Assembly: GCF_024637875.1 (NCBI RefSeq)
Contig: NZ_CP102451.1
Location: forward strand, 124,001 to 188,000
Source: Vagococcus luciliae
GTDB taxonomy: Bacteria > Bacillota > Bacilli > Lactobacillales > Vagococcaceae
DNA length: 64,000 nucleotides
Direction of reading: 5' to 3'
A model generated the notes under the pieces. The model worked only from the letters and a program-made list of their open reading frames with translations, had not been told where the DNA came from and did not search any database. Below, piece by piece: positions 28,712-37,913 of the stretch. Position numbers and translations under genes: made by a program. Every line of letters begins with the position of its first letter. Position 1 is the first letter of the stretch.

Positions 28712-28975
28712 TTACACTGACTCACAACTTTCATCAATAATACCTATTACAGCAGCATCAATAGGAATAAGATCGTCTTCCAGCATTCGTCTTGCTGCGC
28801 TTCCTGTGGCAATAATGACCCGATCACCAATACCTGCCCCAATCACGTCACAGACAACTATAACCTCACCATCTTTTGTACCACCATTAATTTTGGCAAG
28901 CATTAACTTCAACCCATTCAATTTATCAGATTTTCGTGTTGCCCAAATATTATCTATTAACGTCGCAGTTACCAT
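28712..28975 (-). CDS. eutN: BMC-P pentameric vertex protein (EutN/CcmL)
   Basis: 87 residues, the standard EutN/CcmL/PduN length: MVTATLIDNIWATRK, VIVVCDVIGAGIGDRVIIAT at the centre, GSAARRML. Pentamers cap the twelve vertices of the icosahedral shell. It is the only pentamer gene in the operon. It overlaps the upstream shell gene by 7 bases. Confidence 0.95.
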   Translation of the reverse strand: MVTATLIDNIWATRKSDKLNGLKLMLAKINGGTKDGEVIVVCDVIGAGIGDRVIIATGSAARRMLEDDLIPIDAAVIGIIDESCESV

Positions 28976-29262
28976 TCGTTATTCTTCTCTCTTCGCTTGA
29001 TTTCTTCAATCGCTGCAACTACTGAGGCTGTATCCCCAAAAATTGCTAGTAAAATCATATTTTGTGGACAACTTCCTCGAATATCTTCAATTGTCACACC
29101 AACAGCCTTTTCTGCAACATCTGTGGCACAAATCATCTCTATTAATTTCCCTTGAACTAAGCCAATTGCATCTGGTTTATCTAACTTTTCTTTTGAACTT
29201 TTTCGTCTATTTAAAATAGCCATCGTATTTTCACCGGGTGATTTAATAATTCGACAATCCAT
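28969..29262 (-). CDS. Divergent BMC-domain shell protein (GrpU/CutR-like) with conserved Cys
   Basis: 97 residues. An N-terminal extension (RIIKSPGENTMAILNRR) precedes a short BMC domain (DAIGLVQGKLIEMICATDVAE and ILLAIFGDTASVVAAIEEI). The pore-side segment RGSCPQNM resembles the Cys motif of the glycyl-radical shell protein GrpU, which binds a [4Fe-4S] cluster, and of choline CutR. Metal binding here is inferred from that Cys only. It lies between EutJ-like and EutN genes. Confidence 0.82.
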   Translation of the reverse strand: MDCRIIKSPGENTMAILNRRKSSKEKLDKPDAIGLVQGKLIEMICATDVAEKAVGVTIEDIRGSCPQNMILLAIFGDTASVVAAIEEIKRREKNNEW

Positions 29263-29274
29263 TTTTTAGCCTCC

Positions 29275-30111
29275 TTACATTACTTGATTGGTACAACTTA
29301 AAGCAATTCCTATTGGTGTGACAAACATTGGATTAATTGGTTTAATCGTTTTTATCCCTGTCTCTTTTTCGATAATTGTTTCAATCCCTTTCAAGCAAGC
29401 TGTACCACCAACAAGATAAATATCATTTACCTTATATCCTTTAACTTGATTTGAAATAATTGAAGATATTTTTTGAATCACTGGCTTAACCACGAGTAAT
29501 AATTCATCATGATGTTTTACATTACGTTTATATTTTTCTGCTTGTTCAAAATTAAATTTATAATTTCCAGCAATAACTAATGATAAGTGAGTACCCCCTG
29601 TTGCTTCATCTGCAACTTTCACTACTTTTCCATTTTCTAAAATAGCAATCCCTGTTGTTCCTCCACCAATATCAACCACAGCGCCATCAGTTAATCCTAA
29701 TAACTGATTGGCTGCTGTTGGTTCATCTAATACATTAGTCAACTCAAACCCTGCACTTTGTACGACATTTTTTATAGCCCCACCATCTAAACCATCTGTT
29801 CCAGGTGGTAAAGAGGCTGCTGCATAAACAAGTGTAGTGCCTAATTTTTTTTCTAACTCTTCTTTTAATTCTCTAACAATATCAACGGCCCCTACATAGT
29901 CAACTACCATTCCATCTCTGACAACATTGGCGTATTGATAAGCACCTGCAACAGGTTGATAATCGCTACCTAAAACAACTAAAACAATACAAGCTGTTCC
30001 TAAATCAACTCCTGTATAAAACACGTCAGATTTACTTTTTTTAGGTGTTTTAATAACCGTTTCAAATGTTTGAATAAACTTATTACAGTGTAACGTCATC
30101 TCGTTTGTCAT
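29275..30111 (-). CDS. eutJ: EutJ-like ASKHA-fold protein
   Basis: 278 residues with actin/Hsp70-type nucleotide motifs: YTGVDLGTACIVLVVL (phosphate 1, near 32), GAVVDIGGGTTGIAIL (phosphate 2, near 145) and IYLVGGTACLKGIE (adenosine, near 240). EutJ is presumed to be a chaperone or reactivase of ethanolamine-type microcompartments. In a glycyl-radical, B12-free pathway its client is unclear. The start overlaps the EutT-like gene by 29 bases, behind GGAGG. Confidence 0.9.
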   Translation of the reverse strand: MTNEMTLHCNKFIQTFETVIKTPKKSKSDVFYTGVDLGTACIVLVVLGSDYQPVAGAYQYANVVRDGMVVDYVGAVDIVRELKEELEKKLGTTLVYAAASLPPGTDGLDGGAIKNVVQSAGFELTNVLDEPTAANQLLGLTDGAVVDIGGGTTGIAILENGKVVKVADEATGGTHLSLVIAGNYKFNFEQAEKYKRNVKHHDELLLVVKPVIQKISSIISNQVKGYKVNDIYLVGGTACLKGIETIIEKETGIKTIKPINPMFVTPIGIALSCTNQVM

Positions 30112-30643
30112 CTATACCTCCAACTATCGTTTCCACAATGTCAACTAACTCTGTCACTATCTTCCTAAATCCATGACAAAATTCAGGAAATTGATGAGTC
30201 ATTAAACAAAGTAAACCATAGACTTTTTGTAATTTTACTAGTAGTGGTCCTTCTAAGTACGTCACATATGGGTAAATATCCACAAATAGTGGTAAATTTT
30301 CATCATTCAGATCTTTTGGTTGCTCTAAAGTTTCTCTCATAAATGATTCCAATAACAGAATTCGTTTAGAAACACGATGTTTAATCGTTTCACTCAGAAA
30401 ATAAGCTTCCAATATTTCTGATGAGAGAATCTCTTTATACCCCATCCATTCGGTCAATTGCTTTTCCTTTTGTAACGTCTTTTCTTGTGTCTTTTTATAT
30501 TTATGTGTTGTCACATCAATTTTTCTGTCTAATAAAAACTGCCTTGCTTCTGGTGTTAATTTTTGGTTTTTTTCTAACACAAACTGATTAAATGCCTTTT
30601 TTTTATACATCATTCTTAATTCTTTTTCTGTAAAAAAATACAT
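30083..30643 (-). CDS. EutT-like protein without the metal motif
   Basis: 186 residues. The N-terminus (FFTEKELRMMYKKKAF, then KLTPEARQFLLDRKIDV) matches the start of EutT cobalamin adenosyltransferase. The HX11CCX2C metal motif of EutT is missing: the Cys present are in GLLCLMTHQFPEFCHGF and not paired. No B12 enzyme is encoded in the operon. It is likely a repurposed structural or assembly protein rather than an adenosyltransferase. Starts one base before the stop codon of the upstream alcohol dehydrogenase. Confidence 0.65.
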   Translation of the reverse strand: MYFFTEKELRMMYKKKAFNQFVLEKNQKLTPEARQFLLDRKIDVTTHKYKKTQEKTLQKEKQLTEWMGYKEILSSEILEAYFLSETIKHRVSKRILLLESFMRETLEQPKDLNDENLPLFVDIYPYVTYLEGPLLVKLQKVYGLLCLMTHQFPEFCHGFRKIVTELVDIVETIVGGIDDKRDDVTL

Positions 30644-31786
30644 TTAATACCCACCTCTCAACAACTTACGATAAATCATTTCTAAGTCTGCTTGCTGAGG
30701 TTTTCGAGGATTTGTCAACGTGCATTTATCTTGCATTGCTTTTTCAGCCATTTCTGGAATAGCTTCTAGAAATGCTTGGTGATCAATTCCAAATTCTTCA
30801 ATCGATTGAGGTAAATCTAATTGTTTCATCAAACGTTTTAATTTAGAAATAAACGCATAAACAGTTGATTTAGCCGTTCCTGATTGTATACCTAGAACAC
30901 CTGCAATACGTCGATATTTTTCTAAATTGTCTGTTTCTCTATCATTTTCTAATTCCGCATTATAAGAGATAACATGAGGAAGTAATAATGCATTTACTCT
31001 TCCATGAGGTAAATGGAAACGTCCTCCTAGCGCATGTGATAAGCTATGACAAATCCCCAACGATGCCTCGTTAAACGCTATTCCAGCTAAACAAGAAGCG
31101 TTATGAATACTTTCTCTAATATCTATGTTTTCACCATCGTTATAAGCTGTTACTAGTTTATCCCAGATAATCGTGATTGCTTTTTCACCATTTGCATCTG
31201 TAAAATCATTAGCTTTTGTTGAAGCTAATGCCTCAATACAATGTGTGAAAACATCTATCCCAGTATCTGCTGTAATATTTTTAGGAACAGTTAAAACCAA
31301 TTTAGGATCTAATATTGCCACATCTGGAATCATTTTCTTATCAACCAATGCATATTTGCTATCAGATATTGGATCTGAAATAACTGAAAATGATGTCACT
31401 TCACTGCCTGTTCCACTTGTAGTTGGAATGCAAATAAGAGAAATAGAGATATCTTGATGCACTATTTGATAAATATAACGAATTGCCTTTGCCGCATCCA
31501 TTGCCGATCCACCACCAAGAGCGATGATGCTATCTGGTTCAACCGATAAAGCAGAAACAAGTCCTTTTGTTACAATCTCAATGGTTGGATCAGGTGTGAT
31601 CTCAGAAAAAATAGTACATTCAATCTCACTTTTAGCTAATAAATTCACCAACTCATCTGCTCTTCCACATTGAACCATGTATGGATCACAAACTAACAAC
31701 ACTTTTTTTAATGTTAATTGACTTAATTCTTCTAAAGAATCTTTTCCTGAAAAAATTTCAGTCGCCATTTGAAATTCATTTAACAA
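30644..31786 (-). CDS. cutO: Iron-containing alcohol dehydrogenase (CutO/PduQ/EutG-type)
   Basis: 380 residues, group III Fe-ADH. NAD site ALGGGSAMDAAKAIRYI near residue 90, TTSGTGSEVTSFS near 135, and metal His in HSLSHALGGRFHLPHGRVNALL near 245-265. It reduces acetaldehyde to ethanol and regenerates NAD+ for the acylating dehydrogenase inside the compartment. Start is TTG with GAGGAGG seven bases upstream; the next in-frame ATG is codon 7. The symbol is from choline-cluster usage. Confidence 0.9.
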   Translation of the reverse strand: MLNEFQMATEIFSGKDSLEELSQLTLKKVLLVCDPYMVQCGRADELVNLLAKSEIECTIFSEITPDPTIEIVTKGLVSALSVEPDSIIALGGGSAMDAAKAIRYIYQIVHQDISISLICIPTTSGTGSEVTSFSVISDPISDSKYALVDKKMIPDVAILDPKLVLTVPKNITADTGIDVFTHCIEALASTKANDFTDANGEKAITIIWDKLVTAYNDGENIDIRESIHNASCLAGIAFNEASLGICHSLSHALGGRFHLPHGRVNALLLPHVISYNAELENDRETDNLEKYRRIAGVLGIQSGTAKSTVYAFISKLKRLMKQLDLPQSIEEFGIDHQAFLEAIPEMAEKAMQDKCTLTNPRKPQQADLEMIYRKLLRGGY

Positions 31787-31815
31787 AATAACACCTCCTC
31801 TCTAACATTATGTTT

Positions 31816-32253
31816 TTACCACTTCAAAGTATTTATTAAATACTCTACGTCTGTTTCTTTTTCTAAATCTACTTGATACCACGTTTTAGATAATCCTATC
31901 TTTTCAATAACATTTAGTGCTTGTTTTTGATCTTTTTCCGTATATGATTTTCCATGACTCGTTATCATTCCCACAACTGGTACACGAAAAATTTTTGAAA
32001 AATTTGGTGGATAACTTACTTTAGAGGACTTAATAGGGACTAAAAATAACGCACAACTAGCTGTTTGTTGTAATGCAATAATATGTTTATGCATCCATGG
32101 ACTCTCTAAATAAGTATCAGGAACAATCATTGTTTTTTCTGTATATAATACATTTGCTACTTTTCTTATTTCTGTTTGAGATTGCTCAATATATTGAGCA
32201 ATCTCCCTTTTTCCACTTTGTTTAGGTCCAATGATCAGCACACGTTTTTTCAT
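31816..32253 (-). CDS. EutP/PduV-like protein with degenerate GTPase motifs
   Basis: 145 residues, the length of EutP. Walker A reads GPKQSGKRE, with Arg in place of the Ser/Thr that binds Mg-phosphate. The switch II motif DTPGEY of EutP is DTYLES, and the NKxD/TKxD base-recognition motif is replaced (MITSHGK). It is therefore probably a pseudo-GTPase. In Pdu systems PduV affects compartment movement through its contact with PduU, whose homologue is the next gene upstream with a 4-base overlap. Confidence 0.75.
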   Translation of the reverse strand: MKKRVLIIGPKQSGKREIAQYIEQSQTEIRKVANVLYTEKTMIVPDTYLESPWMHKHIIALQQTASCALFLVPIKSSKVSYPPNFSKIFRVPVVGMITSHGKSYTEKDQKQALNVIEKIGLSKTWYQVDLEKETDVEYLINTLKW

Positions 32254-32603
32254 GTACGTGTCACCTTAACAACCTCGTAATTCAATGTCTGTTTTAACAC
32301 ATTGACAACTGTTTGAAGAGATTCTTCCACACTTTGAACATCTCCTGAAATCAATACAGAACCTGTAAATCGATCAAGAAAACCAACCTGTACATCAGCA
32401 CTTTTCCCTGCAATATCCGCGGCAATAATAGCTGTTTCAAATGGAGAAATGGTTAAAATACCGATTGCACCTTCATTTTCAATACCTAGAGAGTCATAAA
32501 TTTCTTCAATTGGAGAAGCAATAACATGAGCTAACGTTACTTGCTTTCCTGGAACTGACTCTTCTATTACTCGTTTAACAGTATCATCTAACAGTTTAAC
32601 CAC
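32250..32603 (-). CDS. EutS/PduU-type circularly permuted BMC shell protein
   Basis: 117 residues. ESVPGKQVTLAHVIASP, IGILTISPFETAIIAADIA and VGFLDRFTGSVLISGDV are the hallmarks of EutS/PduU, in which the BMC fold is circularly permuted and an N-terminal beta-barrel plugs the pore. The only plausible start is GTG 32603, which overlaps its ribosome binding site (AGAGGTGG), so initiation may be inefficient. Between cutD and the EutP-like gene. Confidence 0.92.
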   Translation of the reverse strand: MVKLLDDTVKRVIEESVPGKQVTLAHVIASPIEEIYDSLGIENEGAIGILTISPFETAIIAADIAGKSADVQVGFLDRFTGSVLISGDVQSVEESLQTVVNVLKQTLNYEVVKVTRT

Positions 32604-32618
32604 CTCTTTTTCACTATT

Positions 32619-33569
32619 TTAATGTCGCACCACTTTTACAAAGAAATCATATTCTTTAATCCAACTTTCAATCTGATCTAACTCTTCATCAGATAATGAT
32701 GGGTCACCATCTACTGGATATTCCATACCTAATTGCCCATATTTATTCACACCCAATTTATGATAAGGCAGTAAATCAATCCCTTTAAAATTAGGGTAAT
32801 CTTTATAAGGCAATAAGAAATTAACAATTTGTTCTATTTCTGGTTTGCTATCATTAATCATTTTTAACATTGGCATTCTGATGTGAACATCGTGTCCATC
32901 TTCTAGTAGTTGTTTTAGATTCTCTAAAATCCGTTCATTACTAATCCCAGTTAATTGATTATGTTTCACTGGATCCATATGTTTTAAATCATATAAGAAT
33001 AAATCCACATACTCAGCGATTGCCATCAAGCGATCCATTCGTGAGTGACCACATGTTTCAATAGCTGTGTTAATACCATCTGCTTTACATGCTTGCAATA
33101 AGGCAAGAGCTGCTTCAGGTTGTGCGGTGCATTCACCACCACTTAGTGTCACCCCTCCACCAGATTGTTCATAAAACTCATCATCTTCATGAATAATCTC
33201 CATCACTTCTGAAATAGATCGTATTTCTCCTGTAATGTTTAAAGCTGACATTGGGCAAACAGCCACACATTCTTGACATCCTGTACAAGCAATATCACGA
33301 TTCACTTGATGATTACCTTTTTCATCAATGTAATGAATTCCAACTGGGCAAGCATCCACACAAGCATGGCAATCACTGCAAATACTTTCTTTATACATGA
33401 CTTGAAATTTTCGTTCTAACCCCTCCGGATTAGCACACCATTGGCATCTTAAGGGACAGCCTTTAAAAAATACAATCGTCCGGATACCAGGTCCATCATA
33501 AAGACTATATTTTTGGATATTAAAAACCATCACCTGTCTTTCGACTGAATCTATCAATTGATTCACCAC
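32619..33569 (-). CDS. cutD: Choline TMA-lyase activating enzyme (radical SAM)
   Basis: 316 residues. Radical SAM CX3CX2C in FKGCPLRCQWCANPEG near residue 32, then two ferredoxin-type clusters, CSDCHACVDACPVG and CTGCQECVAVCPMS, as in CutD and other glycyl-radical activases. SGGGVTLSGGECTAQP is the SAM-binding motif. It installs the glycyl radical on Gly821 of CutC. Start is uncertain: GTG 33569 has a weak ribosome site, and ATG at codon 14 (MVFNIQKYS) is an alternative. It follows cutC by 15 bases. Confidence 0.95.
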   Translation of the reverse strand: MVNQLIDSVERQVMVFNIQKYSLYDGPGIRTIVFFKGCPLRCQWCANPEGLERKFQVMYKESICSDCHACVDACPVGIHYIDEKGNHQVNRDIACTGCQECVAVCPMSALNITGEIRSISEVMEIIHEDDEFYEQSGGGVTLSGGECTAQPEAALALLQACKADGINTAIETCGHSRMDRLMAIAEYVDLFLYDLKHMDPVKHNQLTGISNERILENLKQLLEDGHDVHIRMPMLKMINDSKPEIEQIVNFLLPYKDYPNFKGIDLLPYHKLGVNKYGQLGMEYPVDGDPSLSDEELDQIESWIKEYDFFVKVVRH

Positions 33570-33584
33570 TTTTCTAACTTATTG

Positions 33585-36125
33585 CTAAAATTTTGTTATC
33601 ATTGTACGGCTGATAATCTCATCTTGAACGTCTTGACATAATTCAACAAAGAAAGCACTATATCCTGCAACACGAACAATCAAATCACGATATTGTTCCG
33701 GATGTTTTTGCGCATCTAAGAGTGTTTCGTTATCAAGGTAGTTAAATTGCATTTCACCATTTCCTAGTACACTAGCTGTTTTAAGTAATGTAATTAAGCT
33801 GTTTTCTCCCTCTTCTGTATCCAACATACCTGACATAATTTTAAAGTTATGAACCATTCCCATATTCATCGTATCATTAGCCATTTTAGAAACAGATTTA
33901 ATAATCGCTGTAGGGCCTTTAAAATCTGCACCTTGTGTTGGACTGATACCATCTGACAACGGAATCCATGCTTTACGACCATTAGCAGATGCTCCTGTCA
34001 ATTGTCCTAAAGGTGTATTGTTTGAAATAGATAACGTTCCATGACATAATTCTGAGAATAACGTTTTGTGTTTACGATGTTCTTTTTCTGTAAAGTGAAT
34101 AAGATCTGCTGCAATTAAATCTGCATAGTCATCATCATTTCCATATTTTGGTGCATTTAAGCAATCTGTTCTGACTTGTTCATAGCCAACAAAGTCTGCT
34201 TTTAATGCTGTATTAAGTTCTTCAAGTGTGTATTTGTTCTCTTCAAAGACTAATTTTTTAATAGCTGCCATTGAATCTGTATACGTTGCCAATCCTGACC
34301 AAACCACACCAGGACCAAAGTTATACATCGCTCCACCACTTGATACATCTTTTCCATTTTCCATACAACCTTCATACATGATTGACATTAATGGTTTTGG
34401 TGCTAAATCTCGGTGAACACGTTGAGTGATAACCGTTGCGATGGATGATAATTCTGTCACATATTTGATTTGCTCTTTAACAGCTTCTTCAAATTGTTCA
34501 TATGTTTTATATTGTGATACATCACCTAAATCTGGACAAACTTGTTTGCCATACCATAAAGGAACCCCTCTGTTTAACACTAATTCGATACAAATTGGCC
34601 ATTGTGTGTAGGCTGTAGATGTCCATTGATAAAGTCTTCCTGATTTTTGTGGTTCAACACAACCCATTAAACAATAATCACGTGCATCTTCAATCGACAC
34701 ACCTTTAGCTAACATCATCTTGATATGTGTGTCATCAAAATGACAGGCAGGGAATCCAATTCCAGCACGAACAACATCCACAATTTTTTTCAAGTATTCA
34801 CGTGGGGAACGATTATGAATTCGACAAGCTAATGATGGTTGGTACACTTTTACATGTCTCACAGCATCCATTAATAAATAAGTTAAATCATTGGTTGCGT
34901 CATAGCCTTCACGAGTTACTCCGCCCACGCACATATTGACAAATGGTTGATAACCAGCAAAGAATTTAGAACCACCTTCACTTGTTATCCACATCATTTC
35001 TGACATTTTGATTAACATACAACCCGCTAATTCAAATGCTTCAAACTCACTCATCCGACCAGTTTCGATATCATTCTTAAAGAATGGATACATGTATTGG
35101 TCGACACGACCAATTGACATACCTGTTTGATTTTCTTCAACAACAAGTAAAGATTCAATTGTCCAAACTGCTTGAATCGCTTCCCAAAATGTTTCAGGTT
35201 TATTAGCTGGTACTTTAGCATTAATTTCTGAAATCTTTTGTAATTCTTTTTTACGTTGTGGATTAGTCTCTTTTGCTGCAAGTTGAGCGGCATATTCTGA
35301 CATACGACGAGCGTAAATCATCACACCTTCAGCTGTTTCGATAATTGATTTGTAGAAATAAATTTTTTCAATATCTTCAGGATTGTCATAGCTTAATTTA
35401 TCTAATTGTTCTTGTGCTTCTTTTTGGACATCTAGCATGCCTTTTTTCATTAAAATGACATCATAACCAGGATTCGAATCTCCCCCACCATTTACTGCAT
35501 GGTAAGAACAATCTGATACAAATGATTCACCAGAAATTTCCCAAACGCCAGCTTCTCTAAATTGATCTTCACAGTATTCATCAATTGATTTACCTTTCCA
35601 AAATGGGAATAATTCTTCTCTCATGATACGTTTGTCTTCATCAGAAATATAAAATGGATCCTGTGGTCTACTAGAAATCGTATCAATTTCTTCTTCCATC
35701 CAACGCCATGCAATATCTGGTGAAAAAGATCCAGCTCTTGGCGCGCCATTTGGAGCCCCAACAATTAATTCATTCTCTTGAATAACTAAAGGTGCTGTTT
35801 CACAACTTTTCTTAAATGATTTTGATCGTAAAATATTTTTAGGCATTCCAGGATTTTCTCTGGCTATTTCTGTCATCACCCGTGCTTTATGAGTCGTGAT
35901 AGTTGGTTTTTGTTTTAAGTAATTTTCTTTCAAAGCTTCCAATCTAGGTGTTATACCATTTGGCACGCCTGATTGATTACCGCTTACAAAAGTTAAATCA
36001 ACTGAATCTGTTTTTGTAATATCATCTGATACTGAAGCAAACATTTTCATCAATGCTTGTTGTTCTTCTGTACTTAACTCTTTTGTCGCTTCAGCTAATT
36101 TAGCTGAGAATTCTTTAATATCCAT
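33585..36125 (-). CDS. cutC: Choline trimethylamine-lyase (glycyl radical enzyme)
   Basis: 846 residues, identical in length to the short Desulfovibrio CutC. All active-site residues I know from that enzyme appear at the same numbers: Tyr208, Asp216, Phe395, Cys489 and Glu491 in GCVEP, Thr502, Tyr506, and the radical Gly821 in RVAGYSAFF. Glycerol, diol and pyruvate-formate enzymes differ at several of these. It cleaves choline to trimethylamine and acetaldehyde. The N-terminal 30 residues ([19 protein letters not shown]) could be an amphipathic encapsulation helix. ATG behind GAGG. Confidence 0.97.
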   Translation of the reverse strand: MDIKEFSAKLAEATKELSTEEQQALMKMFASVSDDITKTDSVDLTFVSGNQSGVPNGITPRLEALKENYLKQKPTITTHKARVMTEIARENPGMPKNILRSKSFKKSCETAPLVIQENELIVGAPNGAPRAGSFSPDIAWRWMEEEIDTISSRPQDPFYISDEDKRIMREELFPFWKGKSIDEYCEDQFREAGVWEISGESFVSDCSYHAVNGGGDSNPGYDVILMKKGMLDVQKEAQEQLDKLSYDNPEDIEKIYFYKSIIETAEGVMIYARRMSEYAAQLAAKETNPQRKKELQKISEINAKVPANKPETFWEAIQAVWTIESLLVVEENQTGMSIGRVDQYMYPFFKNDIETGRMSEFEAFELAGCMLIKMSEMMWITSEGGSKFFAGYQPFVNMCVGGVTREGYDATNDLTYLLMDAVRHVKVYQPSLACRIHNRSPREYLKKIVDVVRAGIGFPACHFDDTHIKMMLAKGVSIEDARDYCLMGCVEPQKSGRLYQWTSTAYTQWPICIELVLNRGVPLWYGKQVCPDLGDVSQYKTYEQFEEAVKEQIKYVTELSSIATVITQRVHRDLAPKPLMSIMYEGCMENGKDVSSGGAMYNFGPGVVWSGLATYTDSMAAIKKLVFEENKYTLEELNTALKADFVGYEQVRTDCLNAPKYGNDDDYADLIAADLIHFTEKEHRKHKTLFSELCHGTLSISNNTPLGQLTGASANGRKAWIPLSDGISPTQGADFKGPTAIIKSVSKMANDTMNMGMVHNFKIMSGMLDTEEGENSLITLLKTASVLGNGEMQFNYLDNETLLDAQKHPEQYRDLIVRVAGYSAFFVELCQDVQDEIISRTMITKF

Positions 36126-36151
36126 CTTAATTCCTCACTTTACATAATGTT

Positions 36152-37573
36152 TTAAGCTAAAATTTTTCGTAAAATCTCTTCTAACATTTTTTCATGAGAT
36201 TCTTCATCAACATTATTAACGTGTTCAATACACTGCGTTGAATGACTAATTTCTCTAATATACGTTAAATCTGATGCTGTTATATTTTTCGCGCTTATTC
36301 CTTTACCAGTTGTTAAACCACCTAACAGACATGAAGTTGCTAGCGTTGAGTTTATCCCCATACTAGCTAAAGAAGACGGTGAATTAACTATCATTCTTCC
36401 TACCGGTTTTTTTAAGGCAAATTGATTTAATACTTCTAAATTATTTGAATGTATCGCTATTGTATGACCATTATTTTTTTCCTTTAATAACCGAATTGAT
36501 TTTTCACACGCATGCATCCAATCAGGTTCTAAATAAAAAGCAATGACTGGGCATTTCATTTCATTAACAAAAGGATCTAGTTCATGCACGTAATGTTTTT
36601 CCGATACTAAAACACTGGTATTATCTTCAATAGAAAAATGAGCCAATTCAGCTAGTTCATAAGCATTTTTTCCAACACATATAGGATTAATGCCATTATC
36701 TTTAGGCTGTAACAAATTAAGTAGCTGATGCTCTTCTTCCTCAGATAAAAAGTGCGCCCCTTTTTGTTGTAGCTGTTGTTTCACTTCACTAGCGATACTT
36801 TGTTCAACTATTAAATATTGTTCTGATCCTGGCAACATCCCATTATCTAATGAGCGACTGTCTATCACTGACTGTACGGCATCTGACACATTAGCAGTGT
36901 GCTCGATAAAAGCTGGTGTCCCTCCTGTTCCTCCATAAATTATCGGCTTTTGAGTATTGGTTGTGTTGTTTATTTTTCCAGCCGAAATAATCATTGAAGT
37001 ATTTTTATGTGTCACTATTTCTAATATGCCACTTTCAGAAATACTCTCAAGACATGTGATACAACCTACTGGTAACCCATATTTTTCACAAATATTTTTC
37101 ACACTATTTACGACATGAATTGTTGTATGATAGGCTTCATTATCAGGGATAACAATGATACTATTACCTGATTTGATGCCGATAACGATACTATATAATG
37201 TGTTTAAAATGACATTATTTTCTGATGGAAAGACTACTATCACACCTAAAGGCACGCCCACTTTTAAAATATTCCCCGCAGAATCTTTTAAAAGCTCTCC
37301 GATACACTGTTGATTAGATAATTCTTTTTCTAGCTGTGATAAGAAATGTGTTAATAACCATTCTTTGTCTTTTATAGAACCACGTTTTGTTTCATTTACT
37401 TCCATATCTATAAAGTGTGCTAATTCCATTGTGATATTTTCTAATAATTGATTAATTATTTTATCTAAGTAACTTTGCTTATAGTCTTTAACTAAAAATT
37501 GAGCATTTCTTGCGTTTTCAACAAGAATTCTGGCTTCTTGGATTGATAACAGATCTTTATCTGCTCTACTCAT
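36152..37573 (-). CDS. Aldehyde dehydrogenase-like pseudoenzyme of the BMC operon
   Basis: 473 residues aligning along its length with the acylating aldehyde dehydrogenase at 25973, but the catalytic Cys is lost: FDNGTICASEQ there is SLDNGMLPGSEQ here, with Pro248 at the Cys position. The nucleotide-loop and GVGAGNSP regions are also altered (IYGGTGGTP). The C-terminus ESHEKMLEEILRKILA still looks like an encapsulation helix. It is thus a probable inactive, encapsulated scaffold or regulatory subunit. Located between the shell genes and cutC. Confidence 0.88.
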   Translation of the reverse strand: MSRADKDLLSIQEARILVENARNAQFLVKDYKQSYLDKIINQLLENITMELAHFIDMEVNETKRGSIKDKEWLLTHFLSQLEKELSNQQCIGELLKDSAGNILKVGVPLGVIVVFPSENNVILNTLYSIVIGIKSGNSIIVIPDNEAYHTTIHVVNSVKNICEKYGLPVGCITCLESISESGILEIVTHKNTSMIISAGKINNTTNTQKPIIYGGTGGTPAFIEHTANVSDAVQSVIDSRSLDNGMLPGSEQYLIVEQSIASEVKQQLQQKGAHFLSEEEEHQLLNLLQPKDNGINPICVGKNAYELAELAHFSIEDNTSVLVSEKHYVHELDPFVNEMKCPVIAFYLEPDWMHACEKSIRLLKEKNNGHTIAIHSNNLEVLNQFALKKPVGRMIVNSPSSLASMGINSTLATSCLLGGLTTGKGISAKNITASDLTYIREISHSTQCIEHVNNVDEESHEKMLEEILRKILA

Positions 37574-37900
37574 CTAAACAGCAGCTCCCTCCTCTTGAAG
37601 CGGTTCATCAAGCAATTGATAATACTGAATGATTTTATTTAAATCCATATGTGGTCCAGCAATTACTACTGAGCTATAAATTTCTGCTCCTAGTTTTTCA
37701 ACTGCTGATGTTCCAGCTTCTACTGCTGCTTTACATGCAGCAACGTCACCTTTTACAATGACTGAAATATACCCTGATGCAACATTTTCATAGCCGACTA
37801 ACTCAACATCTGCTGCTTTGCACATTGCATCGCATGCTTCTAGCACAAATACCAAACCGAATGTTTCGATTGCGCCGATTGCTTCAAAACTTTGCATACG
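37574..37900 (-). CDS. BMC-H shell protein (108 aa)
   Basis: About 108 residues from MQSFEAIGAIETFG. AGGAGGG lies eight bases before this ATG (37900); the open frame extends further into the preceding gene. Single BMC domain (VLEACDAMCKAADVELVGYE, GYISVIVKGDVAACKAAVEA), with a short C-terminal tail ending in EEGAAV. It carries Cys in the helix after the first strand, unlike the PduA-like copies. Adjacent to another BMC-H gene with a 13-base gap. Confidence 0.92.
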   Translation of the reverse strand, partial: RMQSFEAIGAIETFGLVFVLEACDAMCKAADVELVGYENVASGYISVIVKGDVAACKAAVEAGTSAVEKLGAEIYSSVVIAGPHMDLNKIIQYYQLLDEPLQEEGAAV

Positions 37901-37913
37901 CATACCCTCCTCT

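Noticed and set aside
29275-30643. Ethanolamine (Eut) microcompartment
   Set aside because: EutJ-, EutT-, EutP-, EutQ- and EutS-like genes are present, but no EutBC ammonia-lyase; CutC/CutD define the substrate.
33585-36125. CutC as a glycerol/diol dehydratase or pyruvate formate-lyase
   Set aside because: All choline-lyase residues are present at the expected numbers, and the neighbourhood is that of a choline compartment.
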